Part shown: one piece after another, positions 25,055 through 33,155 of the stretch
How positions within the stretch are numbered: the stretch's first letter is position 1
Layout: every line of letters begins with the position of its first letter
From: Nonomuraea polychroma
GTDB lineage: Bacteria > Actinomycetota > Actinomycetes > Streptosporangiales > Streptosporangiaceae
Reading direction: 5' to 3'
NCBI RefSeq assembly: GCF_004011505.1
Contig: NZ_SAUN01000001.1
Location: forward strand, 6,289,501 to 6,353,500
Length of the DNA: 64,000 nt
The notes under the pieces: generated by a model
What the model was told of the DNA's origin: nothing
What the model saw: only the letters and a program-made list of their open reading frames with translations
Databases searched by the model: none
Made by a program: the position numbers and the translations under genes

Positions 25055-26353
25055 ATGAGACACGCGGATCCCCCACGGCCGGACGAGCTCGACCCGATCG
25101 AGCGGGCCTCCCGCGACGAGCTCATGGCGCTGCAGTTGGAGCGCCTGCGGTGGACGCTCAGCCACGCCTACGAAAATGTCCCCTTTTATCGGCAAAAATT
25201 TGACAGCGTCGGCGTGCACCCGAGCGACTGCAAGGACCTCGCCGACCTGACGACGTTCCCCTTCACCACGAAGCAGGACCTGCGCGAGCACTACCCGTTC
25301 GGCATGTTCGCCGTCCCGCGCGAGCAGGTGGTCAGGGTCCACGCCTCCAGCGGCACCACCGGACAGCCGACCGTGGTGGGCTACACCAGGAGGGACATCG
25401 ACCTCTGGGCGGACGTCATGGCCCGCTCGATCCGGGCCTCGGGCGGGCGGCCCGGCGACATCGTGCACGTCGCCTACGGCTACGGGCTGTTCACCGGAGG
25501 CCTGGGCGCGCACTACGGGGCCGAGCGGCTCGGCTGCACGGTGGTGCCGGTCTCCGGCGGCATGACGCCCCGGCAGGTGCGGCTGATCGCGGACCTGCGG
25601 CCCGACATCGTCATGGTGACGCCGTCGTACATGCTGGCCCTGCTCGACGAGTTCGCGGCGCAGGGGCTGGACCCGCGCGCGTCGTCGCTGCGGATCGGGA
25701 TCTTCGGCGCCGAGCCGTGGACCGAGCGCATGCGGGAGGAGATCGAGGACCGCTTCGACCTGCACGCCGTCGACATCTACGGCTTGTCCGAGGTGATCGG
25801 TCCCGGCGTGGCCAATGAGTGCGTGGAGAGCAAGGACGGCCTGCACGTCTGGGAGGACCACTTCTATCCGGAGACGGTGGACCCGTTCACCGGGGAGCCT
25901 GCGGACGCGGGCGAGCTGGTGCTCACGAGCCTCACCAAGGAGGCCATGCCGGTCATCCGCTACCGCACGCGCGATCTGACCAGGTTGCTGCCGGGCACCG
26001 CGAGGCCGGCGTTCCGGCGTATGGAGAAGGTGACGGGCCGCACGGACGACATGATCATCCTGCGCGGCGTGAACGTGTTCCCGACCCAGATCGAGGAGCT
26101 CGTGCTGCGGGTGCCGGGCCTGTCACCGCACTTCCAGCTGCACCTGACCCGCCCGGAGCGGCTCGACCTGATGACCGTCAAGGTCGAGGCGCGACCAGAC
26201 GTCCACAACCCGAGTGAGGCTGCCGAGGCCCTGCGCAAGGCGGTCAAGGACACCGTCGGCGTGCGCGTGGAGGTCGAGGTGGTGGATCCGGCGACGCTGG
26301 AGCGGTCGGTGGGGAAGCTGAGACGGGTCATCGACTCTCGTCAGGATAATTAG
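25055..26353 (+). CDS. paaK: Phenylacetate-CoA ligase
   Basis: A 432-residue AMP-forming ligase that activates phenylacetate to phenylacetyl-CoA. The P-loop HASSGTTGQPTVVGYT, the substrate loop GIFGAEPWTERMR, DIYGLSEVIGPGVA, and YRTRDLTRLLPG with GRTDDMIILRGVNVFP at the hinge are all intact. The ATG is one base after the stop of a truncated paaI-like frame. A TetR regulator follows 4 bases downstream. Aromatic acids other than phenylacetate are possible substrates, given the monooxygenase nearby. Confidence 0.93.
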   Translation: MRHADPPRPDELDPIERASRDELMALQLERLRWTLSHAYENVPFYRQKFDSVGVHPSDCKDLADLTTFPFTTKQDLREHYPFGMFAVPREQVVRVHASSGTTGQPTVVGYTRRDIDLWADVMARSIRASGGRPGDIVHVAYGYGLFTGGLGAHYGAERLGCTVVPVSGGMTPRQVRLIADLRPDIVMVTPSYMLALLDEFAAQGLDPRASSLRIGIFGAEPWTERMREEIEDRFDLHAVDIYGLSEVIGPGVANECVESKDGLHVWEDHFYPETVDPFTGEPADAGELVLTSLTKEAMPVIRYRTRDLTRLLPGTARPAFRRMEKVTGRTDDMIILRGVNVFPTQIEELVLRVPGLSPHFQLHLTRPERLDLMTVKVEARPDVHNPSEAAEALRKAVKDTVGVRVEVEVVDPATLERSVGKLRRVIDSRQDN

Positions 26354-26357
26354 GCAT

Positions 26358-26954
26358 ATGGTTACCCCCACCTCCACCCGTTCGCGCAGGCGCGGGCACG
26401 ATCCCGAGTCGGTGTTGTCGATCGCCGTGGGCGTCTTCAACGAGCGCGGTTACGACGGGACGAGCATGGAGGACCTGGCCAGGGCGCTCGGCGTGACCAA
26501 GTCGGCGATCTACTACCACGTGCCGGGCAAGGAGCAACTGCTGGCGCGGGCGCTCGACCGGGCGCTGGACGGGCTGTTCGAGCTGGCCACCGACGAGCGG
26601 GCGGCGACGGGCCCGGCCATCGACCGGCTGGAGTGGGTCGTGCGGCAGAGCGTGCGGCTGCTCATCGACCGGCTGCCGTACGTGACGCTGCTGCTGCGGG
26701 TACGCGGCAACAGCCCGACGGAGCAGGCGGCACTGGAGCGGCGTCAGGAGTTCGACGTCTTCGTCGGCGGGCTGGTCAGGGAGGCGGCGGACGAGGGAGG
26801 CATCCGGCCGGACGTGGATCCGGCGCTGCTGACGCGGCTGTTGTTCGGCACGGTCAACTCGATCGCGGAGTGGTATCGGACGGCACCGGGCGCCTCGGCG
26901 GAGGACCTGGCCGATGCGCTGGTCAAGATGGCTTTCGGCGGCCTACGGCGTTAA
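26358..26954 (+). CDS. TetR/AcrR family regulator, probable paa repressor
   Basis: A 198-residue regulator with a TetR DNA-binding domain at residues 15-62 (ESVLSIAVGVFNERGYDGTSMEDLARALGVTKSAIYYHVPGKEQLL) and a helical ligand domain. Its place 4 bases after paaK and the palindrome in the paaN/paaK spacer suggest control of this catabolic set, with phenylacetyl-CoA as the expected inducer by analogy with PaaR. The 3' end overlaps the convergent EcsC-like gene by 12 bases. Confidence 0.88.
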   Translation: MVTPTSTRSRRRGHDPESVLSIAVGVFNERGYDGTSMEDLARALGVTKSAIYYHVPGKEQLLARALDRALDGLFELATDERAATGPAIDRLEWVVRQSVRLLIDRLPYVTLLLRVRGNSPTEQAALERRQEFDVFVGGLVREAADEGGIRPDVDPALLTRLLFGTVNSIAEWYRTAPGASAEDLADALVKMAFGGLRR

Positions 26955-27743
26955 CTGGTCGCGGCGCGGCGGCGGGGGAAGTTTGCCACGCAGGTCGTTG
27001 CGTACGGCCTCGGCCAGCCTTTTGGTGGCGGCCCTGTTGAGCGCGCCGCCGGCGACCGCCCCGGTGAGGAACGGGCCGAGCGTGGTCAGGTGGCGGCCGA
27101 GGGTGCGCAGGAGGCGGTTGCGCAGGGCCGTCTTGGCGGCCGCGCCGAACGCGAGCGAAACGGACGCGGGAGCGAGGGGGTCGATGCCGCGTTGTTTCGC
27201 CCAGGCGGAGGTGAACACGACGGCGCGCTGGGTGCCGGTGCCTTCGACGCGTACGCCGTAGACCTCGTGCAGCTCGGCGAGGAGCTTCACCTCGATGGCG
27301 GCGACGACGATGGTCTCGGCGACGAGCTGAGCGGGGGCGGAGAGCAGAAGGGGCGGTGCGGCGAACTCGGCCGCCGCGAGCGCTCCGCCGATGGCGCCCA
27401 CCGTCATCGTGGCCTTCTGCGCGGTGCGCACCAGGTCGTCGGCGAGTTGCTCGCCGGTCAGGCCGTGATGATGCTCGGACAGGGTGTGCAGATCGCGGAT
27501 CGGAATGCGCGGCGCGATGTTGAGGAAGACGTCAGCCAGCCAGCGCCCCCGGCCCGCGCCGGACGCGCGTGCCCTTTTCGCACCGGCCGACAGGGCTTGA
27601 GCTAGTCGGCCGAGCAGCCTGCGCCGCTCGGCCGGCTCGAGCTCACCGGACTCGGTGAGCCTGCCTACGAGCTCGCCGACCTCCTTGTCGGGGTCGGCGA
27701 TCTCGTTGCCTGATTGTTGACGGTCCTTCTCCGGTACGCCCAC
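26943..27743 (-). CDS. EcsC-like family protein (hypothetical)
   Basis: A 266-residue protein with a charged N-terminal third (residues 1-65) and an Ala-rich helical region with weak hydrophobic stretches (TVGAIGGALAAAEFAAPPLLLSAP, LTTLGPFLTGAVAGGALNR). The pattern, including an AELHEVYGV stretch, resembles EcsC-family proteins, whose role is unknown. The start is GTG. It lies upstream of nothing recognisable on its own strand except DUF4193, which is transcribed the same way from further upstream, so a shared transcript is possible. Confidence 0.7.
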   Translation of the reverse strand: MGVPEKDRQQSGNEIADPDKEVGELVGRLTESGELEPAERRRLLGRLAQALSAGAKRARASGAGRGRWLADVFLNIAPRIPIRDLHTLSEHHHGLTGEQLADDLVRTAQKATMTVGAIGGALAAAEFAAPPLLLSAPAQLVAETIVVAAIEVKLLAELHEVYGVRVEGTGTQRAVVFTSAWAKQRGIDPLAPASVSLAFGAAAKTALRNRLLRTLGRHLTTLGPFLTGAVAGGALNRAATKRLAEAVRNDLRGKLPPPPRRDQLTP

Positions 27744-27770
27744 GCGATGCCTCCGTCCTCATGGTCGACC

Positions 27771-27814
27771 GCTCAGGGTTCGCCGGCTCGTTGTCTCGCT
27801 GTCGTACCCTGAGC
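27771..27814 (-). terminator. Possible terminator-like inverted repeat
   Basis: Nine-base arms (GCTCAGGGT/ACCCTGAGC) flank a 26-base loop between the DUF4193 stop and the EcsC-like start. The long loop and lack of a T-run make termination uncertain. Confidence 0.35.
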
Positions 27815-27822
27815 CACGGCGA

Positions 27823-28122
27823 TCAGGCGGCGCACTCCCGGCAGACCTGCTGGCCGTTCTTCTCGGAGGCCAGCTGGCTGCGGTGATGCACCAGGAAGCA
27901 GCGCGAGCAGGTGAACTCGTCGGCCTGACGGGGAATCACCCGCAGGGAGAGCTCTTCGTTCGACAGGTCGGCACCGGGCAGCTCCAGCGACTCGGCCAGG
28001 TCGGTCTCATCGATGTCGATGCTGCCAGACGACTTGTCGGTGCGCCGCGCCTGAAGCTCCTGGAGGCTGTCCTCCCCCAGGTCGTCATCTGTCTTGCGCG
28101 GGCTGTCGTAGTCGGTAGCCAT
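27823..28122 (-). CDS. DUF4193 family protein
   Basis: A 99-residue acidic protein typical of actinobacteria. The start MATDYDSPRKTDDD is characteristic of the family, and the C-terminus carries two cysteine pairs (CSRC and CREC, 21 residues apart) that should bind zinc. An earlier in-frame start at 28227 would add 35 residues unlike relatives. Function is unknown. Its neighbour is a CutS/CutR-like two-component pair, a linkage also seen in Streptomyces. Confidence 0.92.
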   Translation of the reverse strand: MATDYDSPRKTDDDLGEDSLQELQARRTDKSSGSIDIDETDLAESLELPGADLSNEELSLRVIPRQADEFTCSRCFLVHHRSQLASEKNGQQVCRECAA

Positions 28123-28430
28123 TGTGCTTGCTCCATCCCCCTCATCTATATGTCTTCGCGCTCGTCGCGCGTCTTCTAACGTCCGGGAGACCCGTCTTGT
28201 GCCCGTTCCGACGACGAGATTTCCCATCGGTACCCCGCGGGAACGGACAACGAACCTCCCAACACGTCAGGGCCTGCTGCCGACGGCAATGGTTAGCCAA
28301 ATATGGCGAAACCCACAGCCTTGGCGCCATGCACCACCGTGTTCGACGGCACATCCAACCACATGTACGGCAAGAACGAGACGCCCCCCGTCCATCAACA
28401 CGCGGATGAACGTTCCAGGAGCAACCGCGG
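28123..28430. other. Intergenic region upstream of DUF4193
   Basis: This 308-base gap precedes DUF4193 and follows the histidine kinase on the same strand. It must contain the DUF4193 promoter; an AT-rich patch about 20-30 bases before the start (around 28141-28150) is a candidate -10 area. It is less GC-rich than its surroundings. No RNA structure or gene was recognised. Confidence 0.4.
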
Positions 28431-29723
28431 TCAGCGCCTCGGCAGCCGAATCGTCACCACAAGTCCTCCGCCATCTCGCGGCACGGCGGCCACATTTCCG
28501 CCGTGAGCCTGTACGACCGCACGGACGATGGACAGCCCGAGACCCGCTCCCTTGGCCGAATCCACGCGGTCGGCGTTGAGCCGCCTGAAGGGCTCGAACA
28601 GGCTGTTCACCTCGTACGCCGGGACATGTTGCCCCGTGTTGGCCACCTGAACAACCAAGGCACCGTCCACCATTCCCGTCCGGATCCAGACTTTTCCATT
28701 TTCGGGAATGTTGTACTTGACCGCGTTCTCGATGAGGTTGCTGACGGAGCGCTCCAAGAGCACGGGATCGCCAACGGTAGGCACGCTGACCAGATCAGTC
28801 GTCACGGTGACGCCGTGTTCCTCGGCGAAGGGCGCGAGCTGTTCCACGGCCGTCTCGGCGACTTCCCGGACGTCGAGCGGTTTGCGCACGGCGAGTTCGC
28901 GTTCGCTCCTGGCGAGCAACAACAGCCCCTCGATGAGCTTCTCGTTACGCGCGTTGACTTCGAGGAGGGTACGGCCGAGCGCTTTGAGATCCTCCGACGC
29001 CTCGGGATCCGACAGGGCGATCTCCAGAACGGTCCGGTTAATCGTGAGGGGTGTTCGCAATTCGTGGGAGGCGTTGGCCACGAATCTGCGCTGGGTGTCG
29101 AAGGCGATGTTGAGCCTGGTGAGCATGGCGTCGAAGGTGTCGCCCAGCTCTTTCAGCTCGTCATTGGGCCCTTCCAGGGCGATGCGCTGGTGGGCCAGGG
29201 TGCTCTCGGACAGCTTGCGGGCCGTTGCCGTCATCTTCGCCACCGGCCGCATGGCGCGGTCGGCCACGAAGTATCCGATGATCAGCGACAGGATGCCCAC
29301 GCCCATCAGCGCCATCAACGAGCTGCGCAACATGATGTCCTGCGCGTTCGTCACGGCTCTGTCCTGAGCCTCCTGCCAGACGACCTGAGCCTGCAGGTTG
29401 TTGATGTTCAGAGACGGCCAGGACCTGGCGATGGCCTGCCCGACGATCGAATAGACGGAGAAGAGGACCACCGCGGACGCCGCGAAGACTAGGGCGCTGT
29501 AGGTGAGCGTCAGGCGCCAGCGGATGCTCACCTTGCTGGGCAGCGCCTTCATACGCTCCATTGTCGTGCGCTGGGCAGGCGTGTGCTCCGGCGGCGGCGG
29601 GCCGTCCCAGGCGGGGGGGCCGCTGGGCGGGGGCGCCTCCTGCACGTGTGTCGCTTTCCGCGCCGAGTGCGGGCTGATCATCGGATGCGTCGGCCCCGCC
29701 TGCCGCTCAGGCCCTTCAGTCAC
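28431..29723 (-). CDS. Sensor histidine kinase, CutS-like
   Basis: A 430-residue membrane kinase. A Pro-rich cytoplasmic N-terminus leads to TM1 (LTYSALVFAASAVVLFSVYSIV), a short extracytoplasmic loop of about 45 residues, TM2 (LMALMGVGILSLIIGYFV), a HAMP domain, and the H-box NASHELRTPL with phospho-accepting His. The ATPase domain has NLIENAVKYN (N-box) and GAGLGLSIV (G2). It overlaps the upstream response regulator by 4 bases. Similarity in layout and neighbourhood to Streptomyces CutS is inferred; the signal sensed is unknown. Confidence 0.92.
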   Translation of the reverse strand: MTEGPERQAGPTHPMISPHSARKATHVQEAPPPSGPPAWDGPPPPEHTPAQRTTMERMKALPSKVSIRWRLTLTYSALVFAASAVVLFSVYSIVGQAIARSWPSLNINNLQAQVVWQEAQDRAVTNAQDIMLRSSLMALMGVGILSLIIGYFVADRAMRPVAKMTATARKLSESTLAHQRIALEGPNDELKELGDTFDAMLTRLNIAFDTQRRFVANASHELRTPLTINRTVLEIALSDPEASEDLKALGRTLLEVNARNEKLIEGLLLLARSERELAVRKPLDVREVAETAVEQLAPFAEEHGVTVTTDLVSVPTVGDPVLLERSVSNLIENAVKYNIPENGKVWIRTGMVDGALVVQVANTGQHVPAYEVNSLFEPFRRLNADRVDSAKGAGLGLSIVRAVVQAHGGNVAAVPRDGGGLVVTIRLPRR

Positions 29724-30373
29724 AGCTTGTACCCAACCCCGGGCACAGTCTCGATCACCTGAGGCTCGCCCAGCTTCTTCCGCAGCGTCATCATGGTCAC
29801 CCGGACCACGTTCGTGAACGGGTCAATATTCTCGTCCCATGCCTTGTCCAGCAGGTCCTCCTGGCTGACCACGGCGCCCTCGGCCCGCATCAGCTCTTCC
29901 AGGACCGCGAACTCCTTCTTGGTCAGCACGACCTCCCTGCCGTCGCGCTCCACCAGCCGCTTGCCCGGGTCGAGCCGGATCCCGGCCCGTTCCAGCACGG
30001 GCGGCAGGGCGGGCGCCGAGCGGCGGCCGAGCGCCCGCACCCTGGCCACCAGCTCGATGAACACGAACGGCTTGGCCAGGTAGTCGTCGGCGCCCAGGCC
30101 GAGACCCTCGACCTTGTCGTCCACGTCGCCCGACGCGGTCAGCATGAGGATGCGCGAGGCGGTCCGCTGCTCGACGAGCCGCCGGCACACCTCGTCGCCG
30201 TGCACCACCGGCAGGTCCCGGTCCAGCACGATCACGTCGTAGTCGATGTAGGAAGTCCGCTCGAGCGCGCCCCCGCCGTCGTAGGCCACGTCCACCGCCA
30301 TGGCCTCGCGCCGCAGCCCGGTCGCGATAGCGTCGGCGAGCACCCGCTCATCCTCTACCACCAGCACTCGCAC
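29720..30373 (-). CDS. OmpR-family response regulator, CutR-like
   Basis: A 217-residue regulator. The receiver domain starts MRVLVVEDERVLADAI, has the phosphorylated Asp in VIVLDRDLPV and the conserved Lys in DDYLAKPF. The C-terminal winged helix (EFAVLEELMRAEGAVVSQEDLL, then VTMMTLRKKLGEP) binds DNA. Its stop overlaps the kinase start (ATGA), so the pair is stoichiometrically coupled. The 233-base gap upstream holds its promoter and that of a divergent small gene. Confidence 0.93.
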   Translation of the reverse strand: MRVLVVEDERVLADAIATGLRREAMAVDVAYDGGGALERTSYIDYDVIVLDRDLPVVHGDEVCRRLVEQRTASRILMLTASGDVDDKVEGLGLGADDYLAKPFVFIELVARVRALGRRSAPALPPVLERAGIRLDPGKRLVERDGREVVLTKKEFAVLEELMRAEGAVVSQEDLLDKAWDENIDPFTNVVRVTMMTLRKKLGEPQVIETVPGVGYKL

Positions 30374-30606
30374 GCCTGGTACACCTCTCTCCGATTCTGG
30401 GCACTCATTCTGCCCACAGCCTCGATAAGCGCACGGTAAGGCATGTTCAGGCGTGGGTGACCACCAGGTGAGTCAGGACATACAGAAATTCATGTTTCGG
30501 GGGGCGATGGGGTGGGGTATGCCTGCGGGACACCCATCGCCTGGACATCGACCGGCAATGGGCGCGCATCGCCCGCACACGAGCGAACCCCTAGAGAGAA
30601 GGTGAG

Positions 30607-30771
30607 ATGGGCGAGTTCACGACCACGATCGAACACCGCCTCGACCAGGCTTACAAGGGCCTCCGGGAGGCCCGCAGCGTAGGCGATGAATACCTCGCCG
30701 ACACGCTCACCGCCGAGATCGAGGACCTGCGCCGACTGGCGGACGATCACGGCATCGCGTTGCCCCGCTAG
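30607..30771 (+). CDS. Small protein of 54 residues, unknown function
   Basis: A short gene with ATG preceded by AGAGAAGG and ending in TAG. The product is charged and almost wholly helical, with heptad-like spacing (IEHRLDQAYKGLREA, then LTAEIEDLRRLADDHGI), suggesting a small coiled coil. No family name is claimed. It is divergent from the response regulator. An IS4-family element begins 3 bases after its stop, and the 10-base target duplication contains the TAG, so the reading frame is intact but has been cut off from the hairpin terminator now at 32321-32354. Confidence 0.65.
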   Translation: MGEFTTTIEHRLDQAYKGLREARSVGDEYLADTLTAEIEDLRRLADDHGIALPR

Positions 30772-30774
30772 CCC
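30765..30774. repeat. Target-site duplication, left copy
   Basis: CCGCTAGCCC directly abuts the left end of the IS element; the identical 10 bases occur at 32306-32315 beyond the right end. It contains the TAG stop codon of the small gene. Confidence 0.9.
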
Positions 30775-30840
30775 CAATGCCGGTTAGTTAACGCTTGAGG
30801 TGTGACGTCAAGGGTTCACGGAAAACTGGGACAGAAGAAC

Positions 30841-30897
30841 GGAGATCCAGTAGAACGGGTGATCTTCCACAACCATCCGTAACAGACTGGATCTCCG
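30841..30897 (+). promoter_or_regulatory. Stem-loop immediately upstream of the transposase start
   Basis: GGAGATCCAGT and ACTGGATCTCC form a perfect 11-base stem around a 35-base loop; the right arm ends one base before the TTG start codon. In transcripts reading in from outside it would bury the start region, a known way for IS elements to limit transposase made from neighbouring promoters. That role is inferred. Confidence 0.6.
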
Positions 30898-32292
30898 TTG
30901 AGCCGACAGTCTGCCAGGTCTGTCCTGGCGTGCGCCATCAGCACGGTCACATCGACCACCCGGACCGCGGCGGGGGTGTTCGCGCCGGGTCATCTGGGCG
31001 AGCTGACCCAGCTCATTCCCTTTGAGATGGTCGATGAGGCGCTGGCGGAAACGGGTGCGGTCGAGCGGAGGTTGCGGGACCTGCCCTCGCGGGTGGTGGT
31101 GTATCTGCTGCTGGCGGCGGGGCTGTTCGCCGGGCTGGGATATCGGCAGGTATGGGCTCGGCTGGTGTCGGGCCTGGCCGACCCGGGCTCGCTGCCGTCG
31201 TCCTCGGCCTTGGCCCAGGCGCGACGCCGGGTCGGGGTAGCGCCGTTGAAGGCGCTGTTCGACCTGCTGGCGGGCCCGCCCGCGGGTGCGCTGCGGTGGC
31301 GGGGGCTGCTGGTTTGTGCGATAGACGGCACCACGATGTCGGTGCCCGACAGCCCGGCGAATCTGACCCGATACGGGCATCAAAGCGGTTCACATGGCGG
31401 GTCGGGCTATCCCCTCGTCCGGCTGCTGGCCGTGGTGGTCTGCGGCACTCGGACCCTGCTCGCGGTGACCTTCGGCCCGTTCAAGACCGGCGAGACCAGC
31501 TATGCGCCCGCCTTGTTCGGCTGCCTGCGGCGGGGAATGGTGCTGCTGGCCGACCGGAACTTCGCGGTCAAGGACCTCGTCACAGCGATCGCCGACACAG
31601 GAGCGGACCTGGTGATCCGCTGCAAGAACAACCGGGCCCTACCCCGGCTGGCCACCCTGACAGACGGGTCGTGGACCAGCGTGCTGGGCGGGGTGCCCAT
31701 TCGCGTCATCGACGCCCACATCACCGTCACCCTGTCTGGCACCCACCGGCGGGCCATCCACTATCGGCTGATCACCACCCTGCTCGATCCGCACCGCTAC
31801 CCGGCCCGGGACCTCGTCGTCCTCTACCACCAGCGCTGGGAAATCGAAACGATCTACCTCGAGCTGAAGGCGACCATTCTGGGCGGGCGGGTCCTGCGCG
31901 CCCGCACCCCGGCAGGCGTGGACCAGGAGATCTACGCCCTGCTCACCACCTACCAGGTCCTGCGGCTGGCGATGGCTGAGGCCACCGCCATCCATCCCGG
32001 CATCAGCGATGACCGGGCCAGCTTCACCATCGCCCTGCTGACCGCCCGCGATCAAGTGATCCACGCCGCCGGCATCCTCGCCGACACCACCATCGACCTG
32101 CTGGGACGTATCGGCCGCGCCCTCCTTGAAGATCCCCTGCCACAGCGCCGCGAACGCATCAGCCCACGCATCGTCAAACGCGCGATCTCCAAACACCGAG
32201 CCAAAGGACAAGTCGACCGCACCAACCACCGCGCGAGCACCACCATCGACGTCCTCACCGAACACCAGTTGACAGCAGCCCAAAGCCCTTAA
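30898..32292 (+). CDS. IS4-family transposase
   Basis: A 464-residue DDE transposase starting at TTG. An N-terminal IS4 domain (residues 25-110, GHLGELTQLIPFEMVDEAL and YLLLAAGLFAGLGYRQVW) precedes the catalytic core: first Asp in VCAIDGTTMSVPDS, second Asp in VLLADRNFAVKDLV, and the YREK-type segment YHQRWEIETIYLELK with the Glu. The frame is uninterrupted and fills the element, so the protein is probably functional. Confidence 0.95.
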   Translation: MSRQSARSVLACAISTVTSTTRTAAGVFAPGHLGELTQLIPFEMVDEALAETGAVERRLRDLPSRVVVYLLLAAGLFAGLGYRQVWARLVSGLADPGSLPSSSALAQARRRVGVAPLKALFDLLAGPPAGALRWRGLLVCAIDGTTMSVPDSPANLTRYGHQSGSHGGSGYPLVRLLAVVVCGTRTLLAVTFGPFKTGETSYAPALFGCLRRGMVLLADRNFAVKDLVTAIADTGADLVIRCKNNRALPRLATLTDGSWTSVLGGVPIRVIDAHITVTLSGTHRRAIHYRLITTLLDPHRYPARDLVVLYHQRWEIETIYLELKATILGGRVLRARTPAGVDQEIYALLTTYQVLRLAMAEATAIHPGISDDRASFTIALLTARDQVIHAAGILADTTIDLLGRIGRALLEDPLPQRRERISPRIVKRAISKHRAKGQVDRTNHRASTTIDVLTEHQLTAAQSP

Positions 32293-32305
32293 CTTCACGG
32301 CATTG

Positions 32306-32315
32306 CCGCTAGCCC
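32306..32315. repeat. Target-site duplication, right copy
   Basis: Identical to 30765-30774 (CCGCTAGCCC) and directly adjacent to the right end of the IS4-family element. Confidence 0.9.
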
Positions 32316-32320
32316 ACGCG

Positions 32321-32354
32321 AAACGGCCGGAGCCGCCCAGGGCTCCGGCCGTTT
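32321..32354. terminator. Strong terminator hairpin, probably shared
   Basis: A perfect 14-base stem (AAACGGCCGGAGCC/GGCTCCGGCCGTTT) with a 6-base loop. It follows the IMPase stop on the minus strand. It also lies where the 54-residue gene would have ended before the IS insertion, so it probably served both convergent genes. Confidence 0.85.
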
Positions 32355-32366
32355 CCCCTGTTCAGC

Positions 32367-33155
32367 TCACGCGTCCCGCTCGGGATCCAGCGTCACCAGC
32401 AGGTCGTGCAGCTCCTCGAAGAGCCCGGGAGCGGCGCAGACCGCGAACTCGGGACTCACCGGCTTGCCGCGCAGCCCGGCCAGCCTCGCCCCGGACTCGG
32501 TGGCTATCAGGCCCGCCGCGGCGTAGTCCCATGGGTTGATGCCGCGTTCGTAGTACGCGTCCACCCGCCCCGCCGCCAGCGAGCACATGTCGATGGCGCA
32601 CGAGCCGCCACGCCTGATGTCGCGCACCCGCGGGAGCACCGCCGCGACCACCTGGCCCTGCACGGCCCGCCTGGCCACCCCGTAGCCGAACCCGGTCGCG
32701 ACCAGCGCCTGCGCCAGCGGCACCCCGGTGTTGCAGTGCAGCCGCCGCCCGCCGAGCCAGGCGCCCTCGCCGAGCGCCGCCGTGTAGACCTCGCCGCGCG
32801 TCGGGATGTTGACCACGCCGGCCACGACCCTGCCGCCGACCTCGACGGCGATCGAGACCGCCCATTCCGGCAGGCCGTACAGGAAGTTGACGGTGCCGTC
32901 GATGGGATCGACGATCCACCGGACGTCGGACTCGCCCGGTCCCTCGCCGCCCTCCTCGCCGAGGATGCGGTCGCCGGGCCTGGCGGCCTGGATGCGCTCG
33001 CGGATGAGTTCCTCGGACGCCGTGTCCAGGGCGGTGACCACGTCGGTGGGGCTGGACTTGGTCTCGATCTCCTCGGACATCGTGGGCCGTTTGGCGAGCA
33101 GCATGTCCCCCGCCTCGCGGGCGATGTCCTCGGCCAGCCGCAGGAAATCGCTCAT
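32367..33155 (-). CDS. Inositol monophosphatase family protein
   Basis: A 262-residue Mg2+- and Li+-type phosphatase. The metal ligands are visible in EEGG (GDRILGEEGGEG), WIVDPIDGTVNF and the later GINPWDYAAAGLIATESG. Substrates in this family include inositol phosphate, histidinol phosphate and fructose-1,6-bisphosphate; the specific one is unclear. The ATG at 33155 overlaps the stop of the upstream S9 peptidase (TGATG), so the two are coupled. A strong hairpin follows the stop. Confidence 0.9.
   Translation of the reverse strand: MSDFLRLAEDIAREAGDMLLAKRPTMSEEIETKSSPTDVVTALDTASEELIRERIQAARPGDRILGEEGGEGPGESDVRWIVDPIDGTVNFLYGLPEWAVSIAVEVGGRVVAGVVNIPTRGEVYTAALGEGAWLGGRRLHCNTGVPLAQALVATGFGYGVARRAVQGQVVAAVLPRVRDIRRGGSCAIDMCSLAAGRVDAYYERGINPWDYAAAGLIATESGARLAGLRGKPVSPEFAVCAAPGLFEELHDLLVTLDPERDA

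Larger units (their letters stand above)
30775..32305 (+). mobile_element. Complete IS4-family insertion sequence (1531 bp)
   Basis: The element is bounded by imperfect inverted repeats: the left end CAATGCCGGTTAGTTAACG matches the reverse complement of the right end at 15 of 19 positions. It is flanked by identical 10-bp direct repeats and carries one full-length transposase. Intact ends, intact frame and a perfect target duplication point to a recent insertion and a possibly active element. A perfect 11-bp inverted repeat (30841-30851 and 30887-30897) sits just before the transposase start. Confidence 0.93.
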
